A stretch of DNA of 9,104 nt from Krumholzibacterium sp965370495. GTDB taxonomy: Bacteria > Krumholzibacteriota > Krumholzibacteriia > Krumholzibacteriales > Krumholzibacteriaceae. Where the stretch lies: contig CBDUUV010000098.1 in the NCBI GenBank assembly GCA_965370495.1, forward strand, positions 1-9,104. The letters are read 5' to 3'. The notes beneath the pieces are model-generated. The model saw only the letters and a program-made list of their open reading frames with translations, had not been told where the DNA came from and did not search any database. Shown piece after piece: positions 1-6,266 of this stretch; positions within the stretch are counted from its first letter, which is position 1, and each line of letters opens with the position of its first letter. Both the position numbers and the translations under genes were made by a program.

Positions 1-1
1 C

Positions 2-1579
2 CCATCCCTGGATCATCTTCATGACCCGTTTCTTTTCACCGAGATGAAAGAAGCAGTCTCTATCCTCGAGGCTTCCCTGAAGGGTGGAGAAAAAATATTG
101 ATCCATGGTGATTACGATGCCGATGGTATTTGCGGCACGGCATTATTGTTCAGAGCGTTAAGGAAGTTTGGAGCGGATGTACATTATTTTGTACCAGACA
201 GAGCAAAGGATGGGTATGGACTTTCCATGCGGATGATGGAGAGGGGAGTTGAAAAGGGATTGGGCCTTGTCATTTCGGTAGATTGCGGTTCAAGCGATGA
301 TGCTGCAGTCCTGTTTCTGGCTGATAACGGCATAAAAACGATTATAACCGACCACCATGAAATAAACAGGAGAATTCCAGAAGCTGATGCTTTTATCAAT
401 CCAAAAGCTCCAGGCGAGACGTATCCTTTTACCGAACTTGCCGGGGTGGGAGTGGCGTTCAAATTAATCCAGGGATTGGAAAAGCAGAGCGGGAAGAACG
501 CGGGTCTTGAGGAAATGCTTGATCTGGTAGCAGTTGGAACTTTAGGGGATTATGTTGTTCTGGAGGATGAGAACCGGGTTCTCGTATCCCTCGGATTGTT
601 AAAACTTGGAGAGTGGGACCGGCAAGGGTTCAGGGCGCTCCAGGTTTTGTCCAACCTTGCCAGGGAAGGGTTCAGCGCAAGGCAGGTCTGTTTTACAATA
701 GTTCCCAGACTGAATTCTCCGGGGAGGATCGGGAGCGCCAGGGATGTTGTCAGGCTTCTGACGACAGACGATACCGATGAATCATTTTCTATCGGAGAAG
801 TGATAGAGGAGCAGAATTCATTGCGCAGAGAATTGGACAGCGTTGTAACCGAGCAGGCTTCCTATCTGGCGGATATTAATATTGCGAAGGATCATCCAAA
901 CGCTCTTGTTTTTTCGTCTCAATCCTGGCACGAGGGAGTTGTTGGGATAGCGGCTTCCCGGCTAGCGGAAAAATATTCTCTTCCCGCAGTTCTTATCGCC
1001 GACAAAGGGGAGATCGGCAAGGGGTCTGTTCGATCAGCTGGAATGATCAACGTAAGGGAAACGCTTGAAAAATGTTCGGAATTTCTTATGGCTTTCGGTG
1101 GGCACAAGGAAGCCGGGGGGTTCAGCATACGGACGGATGATGTTTATAATTTCAGAAAAAGGTTTAACAAAGTGGCCGGTGAGAGTATGGATTCAGAAAA
1201 AAAATGGCAACCGGTTACAGTGGATGGAGAGATTGAATTCGATCAATGTAATCTCGAACTGATTTCGTTCCTGGAGCGTATGGGGCCATATGGCCCCGGT
1301 AACAGAGAACCTCTTCTGATGCTGAAAAATCTCGAAGTCGGGCAGAAAAGCAGGATTGTCGGAAACGGGCATCTCAAGATCTCGGCCAGCGATACAGCGG
1401 GTGCCAGGCTGGACCTTATCGGGTTCTCACTGGGACGTGCCTGGAACCCCGCAGATATAATGGGGAAAAAGATCGATGTCCTGATAAATCTTCGGATGAA
1501 TTCATGGAAAGGAAGGGACGAACTTCAGTTTCAAGTGACAGCGATAAGATATTCTGAAAAGAAAAGAAGCAATGCATGA
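2..1579 (+). CDS. recJ: Single-stranded-DNA-specific exonuclease RecJ, 5'-truncated by window edge
   Basis: RecJ is a cytoplasmic 5'-3' single-strand DNA exonuclease of the DHH phosphoesterase superfamily, used in recombination and mismatch/base-excision repair. The frame is open from base 2 with LHDPF upstream of the first in-window methionine (base 44). That segment matches the usual RecJ N-terminal region, so the true start lies before the window. Counting from base 44, the metal-binding motifs are DYDADG (23-28), ISVDCG (77-82), TDHHE (102-106, the DHH motif) and the GTLGDY aspartate (about 169). The RecJ-type PRLNSPGR follows at 221-228. The DHHA1 domain carries WHEGVVGIAASRL (295-307) and FGGHKEAGG (351-359), and an OB-like C-terminal domain follows. 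About 525 residues are visible against a family length near 560-580, so only a short N-terminus is missing. The TGA stop overlaps the dtd start, which suggests translational coupling. Confidence 0.96.
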   Translation, partial: PSLDHLHDPFLFTEMKEAVSILEASLKGGEKILIHGDYDADGICGTALLFRALRKFGADVHYFVPDRAKDGYGLSMRMMERGVEKGLGLVISVDCGSSDDAAVLFLADNGIKTIITDHHEINRRIPEADAFINPKAPGETYPFTELAGVGVAFKLIQGLEKQSGKNAGLEEMLDLVAVGTLGDYVVLEDENRVLVSLGLLKLGEWDRQGFRALQVLSNLAREGFSARQVCFTIVPRLNSPGRIGSARDVVRLLTTDDTDESFSIGEVIEEQNSLRRELDSVVTEQASYLADINIAKDHPNALVFSSQSWHEGVVGIAASRLAEKYSLPAVLIADKGEIGKGSVRSAGMINVRETLEKCSEFLMAFGGHKEAGGFSIRTDDVYNFRKRFNKVAGESMDSEKKWQPVTVDGEIEFDQCNLELISFLERMGPYGPGNREPLLMLKNLEVGQKSRIVGNGHLKISASDTAGARLDLIGFSLGRAWNPADIMGKKIDVLINLRMNSWKGRDELQFQVTAIRYSEKKRSNA

Positions 1580-2028
1580 GAGTTGTCGTTCAGAGAGTGG
1601 CCCAGGCCAGTGTGGAAGTAGAGGGAAGGATAATATCATCTATAGGACGTGGGATATTGATCCTGGTCGCATTCAGGAGTGGTGATACACAAGAGCAGCT
1701 GGACTGGATCGCGAGGAAATGTCTTGAACTAAGGATATTTGAAGATGAAAGCTGCAGGATGAACAGATCGCTGCTCGATATTTCCGGAGAGGTTCTCATC
1801 GTTTCGCAGTTTACTCTCTATGGGGACTGTCATAAGGGGAGGCGCCCGGCATACACGGGAAGCGCGCCGGCAGATGAGGCTTTGAAGTTGTACAGGGAAT
1901 TCGTGGAAATCGCAGGAGGATATTATCCCAGAATCTCCGAGGGTGAGTTCGGTGCCAGTATGAAGGTCAGGCTTGTCAATGACGGCCCGGTGACTCTGCT
2001 GATAGAGAGGGAAGCCAGAAGCTTGTAA
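1576..2028 (+). CDS. dtd: D-aminoacyl-tRNA deacylase
   Basis: Dtd hydrolyses D-amino acids (and glycine mischarged on tRNA-Ala) from tRNA and so proofreads chirality in the cytoplasm. The 150-residue product is normal length for the family. It opens with MRVVVQRV, the usual N-terminal strand. It carries the catalytic SQFTL motif (77-81, followed by YGD) and the VNDGPVT motif (134-140), whose Gly-cisPro pair (137-138) reaches into the partner subunit of the obligate dimer. The ATG overlaps the recJ TGA as ATGA. There is no strong Shine-Dalgarno of its own (only a purine-rich GAAAAGAAAAGAAG tract), so translation probably depends on ribosomes finishing recJ. A 31-nt gap leads to maf. No unusual residues are seen. 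Confidence 0.97.
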   Translation: MRVVVQRVAQASVEVEGRIISSIGRGILILVAFRSGDTQEQLDWIARKCLELRIFEDESCRMNRSLLDISGEVLIVSQFTLYGDCHKGRRPAYTGSAPADEALKLYREFVEIAGGYYPRISEGEFGASMKVRLVNDGPVTLLIEREARSL

Positions 2029-2059
2029 TATATATCAATCGAAGACAGGGGAAATGCTG

Positions 2060-2671
2060 ATGAATCCGTTTCTGTCGATGGGTGTTCAGGATAATCTGCT
2101 TCTTGCCTCGGCCTCACCGAGGAGACGCGAGATATTGACGATGCTGGGGTTCGAATTCGAGATTTCCCCTTCTGATGTCGACGAGGATGAGCTTATCTGG
2201 ACAGACCCTGTTCGTGTGGCAAGGCTGCTATCTGAACTCAAAGCGGTTGATGTACAGAAATCTCATCCGCGAAAGACCATTATCGCGGCTGATACACTTG
2301 TAATCTGCGAAGGACGGTTTCTCGGCAAACCGGTGGGACAGGATGATGCGGTATCGATGCTCGAAACACTGTCGGGACGCGAGCATGAGGTCGTGACAGG
2401 GCTTACATTGATGACTCCTCCTGATATCCGTTATGTAGAGTCCGAGATAACAAAGGTCTTTTTCAGAGAACTTTCGAAAAGTGATATTGCGGCGTATATA
2501 GATACAGGCGAACCTTTCGGTAAAGCAGGAGCATATGCCATACAGGGGTATGCTTCTCTTTTTATCGACAGGGTTGATGGATGTTATTTCAACGTGGTAG
2601 GATTACCCGTATCTCTGCTTTTCAGACTGTTCAGAAGACTCGAAGCTGCATCTGGTATACTGCCGGGTTGA
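2060..2671 (+). CDS. maf: Maf-family nucleoside triphosphate pyrophosphatase (YhdE-like dTTP/UTP type)
   Basis: Maf proteins hydrolyse non-canonical or selected nucleotides to the monophosphate and pyrophosphate, and have been linked to septum inhibition. Motifs, counted from base 2060, are LASASPRR (15-22), the catalytic AADT aspartate (about 78), GKP (about 89-91), EHEVVTG (108-114), TGEPFGKAGAYAIQG (149-163) and GCYFNVVGLPV (174-184). The GKAGAYAIQG form resembles the E. coli YhdE subfamily (dTTP/UTP) rather than YceF (7-methyl-GTP), so the substrate is inferred from that. The start is ambiguous. ATG 2054 lies only 2 nt from the ACAGGGG ribosome-binding sequence (2045-2051), whereas ATG 2060 has a workable 8-nt spacing, so 2060 is chosen (203 residues). 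The TGA stop adjoins the AGGAG of the next gene. Confidence 0.93.
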   Translation: MNPFLSMGVQDNLLLASASPRRREILTMLGFEFEISPSDVDEDELIWTDPVRVARLLSELKAVDVQKSHPRKTIIAADTLVICEGRFLGKPVGQDDAVSMLETLSGREHEVVTGLTLMTPPDIRYVESEITKVFFRELSKSDIAAYIDTGEPFGKAGAYAIQGYASLFIDRVDGCYFNVVGLPVSLLFRLFRRLEAASGILPG

Positions 2672-2682
2672 GGAGAGTACAA

Positions 2683-3102
2683 ATGATTACTTTTGAAGAG
2701 GAACACAGGTTTTCCACCGATGGTGACGGGACGATCATCGATATTACAGGATATCTCATGTCTACACTTCAGAACAGCGGAATAATGACAGGCCAGTTGA
2801 ATGTTATTGTACCCGGTTCAACAGGGGCTATTACTACGGTCGAATTCGAACCTGGCCTGCTTCGTGACCTTCCCAAATTCTTTGAAAAGATAATCCCGTC
2901 CGGTATCGAATACGGACATGATGCGACCTGGGGAGATGGTAACGGGTTTTCTCATATCAGGTCCGCACTCCTGGGCCCTGCCTTGACGATCCCGGTTTCG
3001 GATGGACGACTTGTACTTGGTACCTGGCAGCAGGTTGTATTCATGGAATTCGACAACAGGCCGAGGAGTCGAAATATCCACGTAAATATCATAGGGGAGT
3101 AG
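2683..3102 (+). CDS. yjbQ: YjbQ/UPF0047 family protein (secondary thiamine-phosphate synthase type)
   Basis: The product is a small cytoplasmic beta-rich protein of the YjbQ/UPF0047 family. Some members can make thiamine phosphate, but their physiological role is unsettled. The 139-residue product has the family's full length. It shows PGSTGAITTVE (44-54), EPGLL (56-60), YGHDATWGDGNGFSH (77-91), LLGPALTIPV (96-105), DGRLVLGTWQQVVF (107-120) and NRPRSRNIHVNIIG near the C-terminus. The start at ATG 2683 is set by AGGAG at 2671-2675 with 7-nt spacing. The frame is open further upstream (to base 2581), but that part overlaps maf and lacks family similarity. Where many members have GHSH, this one has GFSH (88-91). 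The gene sits 11 nt after maf and 6 nt before mtnA, so it is very likely co-transcribed with them. Confidence 0.9.
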   Translation: MITFEEEHRFSTDGDGTIIDITGYLMSTLQNSGIMTGQLNVIVPGSTGAITTVEFEPGLLRDLPKFFEKIIPSGIEYGHDATWGDGNGFSHIRSALLGPALTIPVSDGRLVLGTWQQVVFMEFDNRPRSRNIHVNIIGE

Positions 3103-3108
3103 GCCTGC

Positions 3109-4224
3109 ATGATCTTCAATACCATCGATTACATAGAAGGAAGAATCAGGATCATAGATCAGACGCTTCTGCCTTCGAAGGAAATCGATGTGGATCTGTG
3201 TACAGTTGATGAGGTTGCCGAGGCGATCTGTTCCATGAAGATCCGCGGTGCTCCCGCTATAGGGATTGTGGCAGCTTATGGAGTACTCCTTTCCCTGGAA
3301 AATTTCCTTTCAGAATCTGTTGTCGATCCACCACCCTTCTTTTTTGACCATGGAAGAAAAGCCGTGAATATCGATACAACAGTTATTGAAGGTGATAGTA
3401 TCCGTAAAAGATTGCTCGGGGCGATTGACCTGCTTGCCGGAACAAGGCCTACAGCAGTTGACCTGTTTGTTTCCCTCAAAAGGATGAGGTCTGTTATCGA
3501 GCTCGGTTCTTCCGACGCACAGGAAATATGCGATAGGGTGGAGAACGAAGCGTTTCTTATATTCGAAGAGGAACTCAAAACGGAAAAGGTTATCGGTAGA
3601 AACGGATCTGTGCTGATAAGAGACGGCATGAAGATACTTACACACTGCAATGCCGGGGGATTGGCAACTGCGGGATATGGAACCGCTCTCGGGGTCATCT
3701 ACGCTTCAGTGGAGCAGGGGAAAAAGATTCATGTATACGCGGATGAAACGAGGCCTCTTCTTCAGGGGGCCCGGTTGACAGCATGGGAACTAGTAAAAAA
3801 GGGGATAGAAACAACGGTTCTTTGCGATAATGCCGCGGCATCGCTTCTTTCTTCGGGTAATATCGATCTTGTAATAACTGGAGCTGACAGGATAGCGGGA
3901 AATGGTGATACGGCCAACAAGATCGGAACATTGTCACTGGCCATCCTGTGTTCGGAGTTCAATGTCCCATTCTATGTAGCAGCGCCATGGACAACCTTCG
4001 ATCCAGGCCTGAGCTGCGGAGAAAAGATTCCTGTCGAAAATCGTGCTGATACGGAAGTTACATTTTACCAGGGATACAGGACTGTTCCCGATGGTGTTGG
4101 AGCATACAACCCGGCCTTTGATGTGACACCTTCGAGGCTGATATCTGCTTTTATAACTGAAAAAGGGATCATCGAGAAGCCTTTTGAAGAAAAAATAAGA
4201 AAAATTGCGAAAAAAGAAATATAG
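3109..4224 (+). CDS. mtnA: S-methyl-5-thioribose-1-phosphate isomerase
   Basis: MtnA converts 5-methylthioribose-1-phosphate to 5-methylthioribulose-1-phosphate in the methionine salvage pathway, in the cytoplasm. The 371-residue product has RGAPAIG (46-52), THCNAGGLATAGYGTALGV with the catalytic cysteine at 180, DETRPLLQGARLTAWEL (212-228), ITGADRIAGNGDTANKIGT with the catalytic aspartate at 260, PFYVAAPWTTFD (287-298) and YNPAFDVTP (333-341). The NAGG/DETRP set favours MtnA over the related eIF2B-alpha or ribose-1,5-bisphosphate isomerase proteins. The protein is about 20-25 residues longer than typical MtnA because of an extra segment at about 66-97, which includes a DPPPFFFD patch. The start at ATG 3109 is preceded by AGGGGAG (3093-3099). 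No other methionine-salvage gene is seen in this window. A candidate terminator follows 11 nt after the stop. Confidence 0.96.
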   Translation: MIFNTIDYIEGRIRIIDQTLLPSKEIDVDLCTVDEVAEAICSMKIRGAPAIGIVAAYGVLLSLENFLSESVVDPPPFFFDHGRKAVNIDTTVIEGDSIRKRLLGAIDLLAGTRPTAVDLFVSLKRMRSVIELGSSDAQEICDRVENEAFLIFEEELKTEKVIGRNGSVLIRDGMKILTHCNAGGLATAGYGTALGVIYASVEQGKKIHVYADETRPLLQGARLTAWELVKKGIETTVLCDNAAASLLSSGNIDLVITGADRIAGNGDTANKIGTLSLAILCSEFNVPFYVAAPWTTFDPGLSCGEKIPVENRADTEVTFYQGYRTVPDGVGAYNPAFDVTPSRLISAFITEKGIIEKPFEEKIRKIAKKEI

Positions 4225-4235
4225 CTGGTAGCAAT

Positions 4236-4267
4236 AAAAGGCATACCGACGCTGGATTCCTTTTTTT
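4236..4267 (+). terminator. Possible weak intrinsic terminator after mtnA
   Basis: AAAAGG (4236-4241) pairs with CCTTTT (4259-4264). Inside it AT (4243-4244) pairs with AT (4256-4257), and CCG (4246-4248) pairs with TGG (4253-4255, one G-U) around the loop ACGC. There is one mismatch and one bulged A. Seven Ts (4261-4267) follow or overlap the 3' arm. The A-tract/T-tract symmetry could work in both directions, but the stem is imperfect and AT-rich. Its place, 11 nt after the mtnA stop and before a strong promoter, supports the call. A competing pairing exists: CCAGC (4271-4275) can pair with GCTGG (4251-4255), or as ACCAGC (4270-4275) with GCTGGT (4224-4229). Confidence 0.4.
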
Positions 4268-4330
4268 GCACCAGCATGTCAGCCTGTTTTGTGGGGTTTT
4301 TCGCGCAATCGAATGGTTTGGTTCAGGAAT

Positions 4331-4396
4331 GAATAATAAAAGAATGAAAAATTAAAGAAACTTGACATAAAAGGGGATGGCATATATATTTTGATA
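4331..4396 (+). promoter_or_regulatory. Sigma70-type promoter for the rplM-rpsI-rpsB-tsf cluster
   Basis: A perfect -35 box TTGACA (4362-4367) is separated by exactly 17 bp from TATATT (4385-4390), one mismatch from TATAAT. The 30 bp upstream (4331-4360) is almost pure A/T plus purine and resembles an UP element, as expected for a strong ribosomal-protein promoter. The start site is inferred near A4396, which gives an untranslated leader of about 40 nt before rplM. The rest of the 213-bp gap (4268-4330) shows no gene or clear motif. Confidence 0.82.
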
Positions 4397-4400
4397 CTTA

Positions 4401-4433
4401 ATTTTCCGGGGATAAGTGTGTTTGTCGGAGGAT
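4401..4433 (+). promoter_or_regulatory. Leader hairpin that can sequester the rplM Shine-Dalgarno
   Basis: ATTTTCCG (4401-4408) can pair with CGGAGGAT (4426-4433) over 8 bp, including two adjacent G-U pairs, with a 17-nt loop. The 3' arm is the rplM Shine-Dalgarno itself (GGAGGA, 4427-4432, 5 nt before the ATG). In this fold the ribosome-binding site would be hidden. Ribosomal-protein operons are commonly controlled by such leaders, but no L13 binding motif was recognised here and stability was not calculated. Confidence 0.35.
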
Positions 4434-4437
4434 CAGA

Positions 4438-4881
4438 ATGCAAAAAACTACGGTATTAAAGCCGGGAGAGTTCGAGAGAAAATGGTATGTTGTTGATGCC
4501 AGCGGAAAAACGCTTGGCAGACTGGCAAAACAGATAGCAACGGTACTCAGGGGGAAACATAAGCCTGCCTATTCTCCTCATATGGATATCGGTGATTTCG
4601 TTATTGTTGTCAACGCTTCAAAGATTCATGTGACTGGCAACAAGATGGAAGACAAGACCTACTGGTCATATTCCGGGTATCCAGGTGGTATGCGTCTGAC
4701 GACCCTGAAGACCAAGATGGAAAAAGACCCAACCTTTCCCATCAGGAATGCTGTTAAGGGTATGTTGCCCCACAACAGGCTTGGTAGGAAGTTATTGAAA
4801 AAACTCAAGGTATATGCTGGGGCAGAGCACCCGCATAGAGCGCAAAATCCTGAGGCTATTGAGAATTTGGCGGGCTGGTAA
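4438..4881 (+). CDS. rplM: 50S ribosomal protein L13
   Basis: L13 is an early-assembly protein of the large ribosomal subunit that binds 23S rRNA. The 147-residue product matches the family length (about 142-150). Conserved elements are WYVVDASGKTLGRLA (16-30), RGKHKPAYSPHMDIGD (38-53), TGNK (66-69), YWSYSGYPGG (75-84), VKGMLPHNRLGR (106-117) and KLKVYAGAEHPHRAQNP (122-138). The ATG has a strong GGAGGA ribosome-binding site at 4427-4432. It is the first gene of the ribosomal cluster downstream of the promoter at 4362-4390 and is followed after 51 nt by rpsI, its nearly universal partner. Confidence 0.98.
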   Translation: MQKTTVLKPGEFERKWYVVDASGKTLGRLAKQIATVLRGKHKPAYSPHMDIGDFVIVVNASKIHVTGNKMEDKTYWSYSGYPGGMRLTTLKTKMEKDPTFPIRNAVKGMLPHNRLGRKLLKKLKVYAGAEHPHRAQNPEAIENLAGW

Positions 4882-4932
4882 AAGTATTAGTTTAAGTTAT
4901 CAGTATCGATCTGTATGAGAGGGGGTGTATAA

Positions 4933-5325
4933 TTGGCAAAGGAAAAATTTCATGCTGTAGGAAGAAGAAAATCCGCGGTAGCGCGTGTTTTCCTTTCAGA
5001 GGGAAAGGGTGAAATTCTGGTTAACGGGAAAACACTTTCCGAATACATGAAGAGAGAAAGCCTGACTCTGCTTGTGCGGCAGCCTCTCGTTGTTACAAAT
5101 TCCGAAAGCGCGTATGACATTAAAGCTACTGTCAGGGGTGGCGGTACAGCCGGGCAGGCCGGTGCCATCCGTCTCGGTATCTCTAGAGCTATTCTTCTGC
5201 ATGACGATTCCCTGAGGAAAGTCCTCAAATCGGGTGGATTTCTGACAAGGGACGCCAGGGAGAAGGAACGTAAAAAATATGGTCAGCCTGGAGCTAGGAA
5301 GAAATTCCAGTTCTCCAAGCGATAG
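4933..5325 (+). CDS. rpsI: 30S ribosomal protein S9 (TTG start)
   Basis: S9 is a small-subunit head protein whose C-terminal tail reaches the P-site tRNA. The 130-residue product has VGRRKSAVARVFL (9-21), RGGGTAGQAGAIRLGISRA (68-86), LTRDAREKERKKYGQPGARK (104-123) and the diagnostic C-terminal QFSKR (126-130). The start is TTG 4933, because the codon just before it in frame is TAA (4930-4932) and the next in-frame ATG is at about codon 39, far inside the conserved domain. A G-rich ribosome-binding site, GAGAGGGGG (4917-4925), lies 7 nt upstream. A non-ATG start in such an abundant protein may lower or set initiation rate. No terminator is seen between rplM and rpsI. Confidence 0.97.
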   Translation: MAKEKFHAVGRRKSAVARVFLSEGKGEILVNGKTLSEYMKRESLTLLVRQPLVVTNSESAYDIKATVRGGGTAGQAGAIRLGISRAILLHDDSLRKVLKSGGFLTRDAREKERKKYGQPGARKKFQFSKR

Positions 5326-5421
5326 GATCGTATTTTAATTCGCACATCCCTTTGCGATCCGCGGTGTCTCTTTGAGGGATTGGATCGGTTGAGGAAGGGG
5401 TGGAGGATCAACCAAAAGGAG
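5325..5421 (+). promoter_or_regulatory. Structured rpsI-rpsB intergenic leader, candidate S2 regulatory region
   Basis: This 102-nt gap contains two abutting perfect 6-bp inverted repeats. CGATCC (5355-5360) pairs with GGATCG (5382-5387), and GGTTGA (5387-5392) pairs with TCAACC (5408-5413). The second ends 3 nt before the rpsB Shine-Dalgarno AGGAG (5417-5421). The CGATCC arm could instead pair with GGATCG at 5325-5330 or GGATC at 5405-5409, so mutually exclusive folds are possible. No convincing promoter or T-run is present, so it looks like a leader RNA rather than a terminator. E. coli rpsB is known to be autoregulated by S2 through its leader, but no sequence match to that leader is claimed. 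Confidence 0.4.
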
Positions 5422-5427
5422 AAAAAA

Positions 5428-6243
5428 GTGGAAGTCCAGATCAAGGATCTGCTGGAAGCGGGCGTTCATTTCGGACACCAGACGAGGCGCTGGGATCCAA
5501 AGATGAAGCCCTATATTTATAAAGAGCAGAACGGCATTTATATTATTGACCTCCGTAAGACTCTCGAAAAACTTCAACTTGCATATCAGATGCTTGTAGA
5601 TATCGCGGCGGAGGGGAAAACCGTCATTTTCGTGGGGACCAAGAGACAATCCAAGGAAAGCGTTCGCGAGGATGCTACCAGATGTGGCATGTATTACATC
5701 AATGAGCGCTGGCTGGGCGGTACTCTCACAAACTTCAAGACGATCAGTTTAAGCATGGACAAGATCGACGATATCGAAGCCATGGAAAAGGATGGGAGGA
5801 TCGAGCAACTCTCAAAGAAAGAAAGGCTCGATCTCGAAAGGCATAAGGATAAATTATTGAAAATCCTGGCGGGTATCCGCGGGATGAACAAGATGCCCGC
5901 GTGCATTGTCGTATTCGACACGAAGAAGGAAGCGATTGCTATCAGAGAAGCTAAAAAGCTCCATATACCATTGATAGGGCTTGTGGATACAAATAGTGAC
6001 CCGGATGAAGTCGATCTTCCCATACCGGCAAACGATGATGCGATCCGTTCGATCAAGCTGTTCACAAAGACTCTGGCTGATGCAGTGATCGAAGGCAGGG
6101 CGAGGTATCTGAAAAACAAGGATTTTGTTGACAATAAGGGCAAAAAGGAATCGGCACCTTCATCAAAACCTGTTCAGAAAAATGCCCCGGAACCAAAATT
6201 GACAAAGCAAAAACCAGATAAATCTGGAGACAAGCAGTCATAA
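5428..6243 (+). CDS. rpsB: 30S ribosomal protein S2 (GTG start, extended C-terminal tail)
   Basis: S2 sits at the head-body junction of the small subunit and is needed for S1 binding in many bacteria. The 271-residue product shows LLEAGVHFGHQTRRWDPKMK (8-27), YIIDLRKT (38-45), VGTKRQ (69-74), RWLGGTLTNFKTI (94-106), AGIRGMNKMPACIVVFD (148-164), PLIGLVDTNSDPDEVDLPIP (181-200) and NDDAIRSIKLF (202-212). GTG 5428 is chosen because MEVQIKDLLEAG is the canonical beginning and AGGAG (5417-5421) lies 6 nt upstream. The frame stays open back to a TTG at 5380, but that segment has no S2 similarity and lies inside the structured leader. The last 35-40 residues (about 233-271) are a Lys/Pro/Ser/Asp-rich, probably disordered tail. 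tsf follows after 23 nt, the standard rpsB-tsf pair. Confidence 0.97.
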   Translation: MEVQIKDLLEAGVHFGHQTRRWDPKMKPYIYKEQNGIYIIDLRKTLEKLQLAYQMLVDIAAEGKTVIFVGTKRQSKESVREDATRCGMYYINERWLGGTLTNFKTISLSMDKIDDIEAMEKDGRIEQLSKKERLDLERHKDKLLKILAGIRGMNKMPACIVVFDTKKEAIAIREAKKLHIPLIGLVDTNSDPDEVDLPIPANDDAIRSIKLFTKTLADAVIEGRARYLKNKDFVDNKGKKESAPSSKPVQKNAPEPKLTKQKPDKSGDKQS

Positions 6244-6266
6244 GAGATATCCTGGAGGATAGATAG

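Noticed and set aside
2010..2053. TTGTAATATATATC as a promoter for maf
   Set aside because: No -35 box at the right distance and the gap is only 31 nt within an apparent operon.
2581..2682. Upstream ATG giving a 173-residue YjbQ protein overlapping maf
   Set aside because: The extra 34 residues overlap the conserved end of maf in another frame and do not resemble the family; ATG 2683 has a clear AGGAG.
4268..4330. T-rich stretch with GTGGGGTTTTT as a second terminator after mtnA
   Set aside because: No stable stem precedes the T-run; only 2-3 bp pairings could be drawn.
5380..5427. Upstream TTG start extending S2 by 16 residues
   Set aside because: No S2 similarity in the extension and no suitable ribosome-binding site; GTG 5428 has AGGAG at 6 nt and gives the standard N-terminus.
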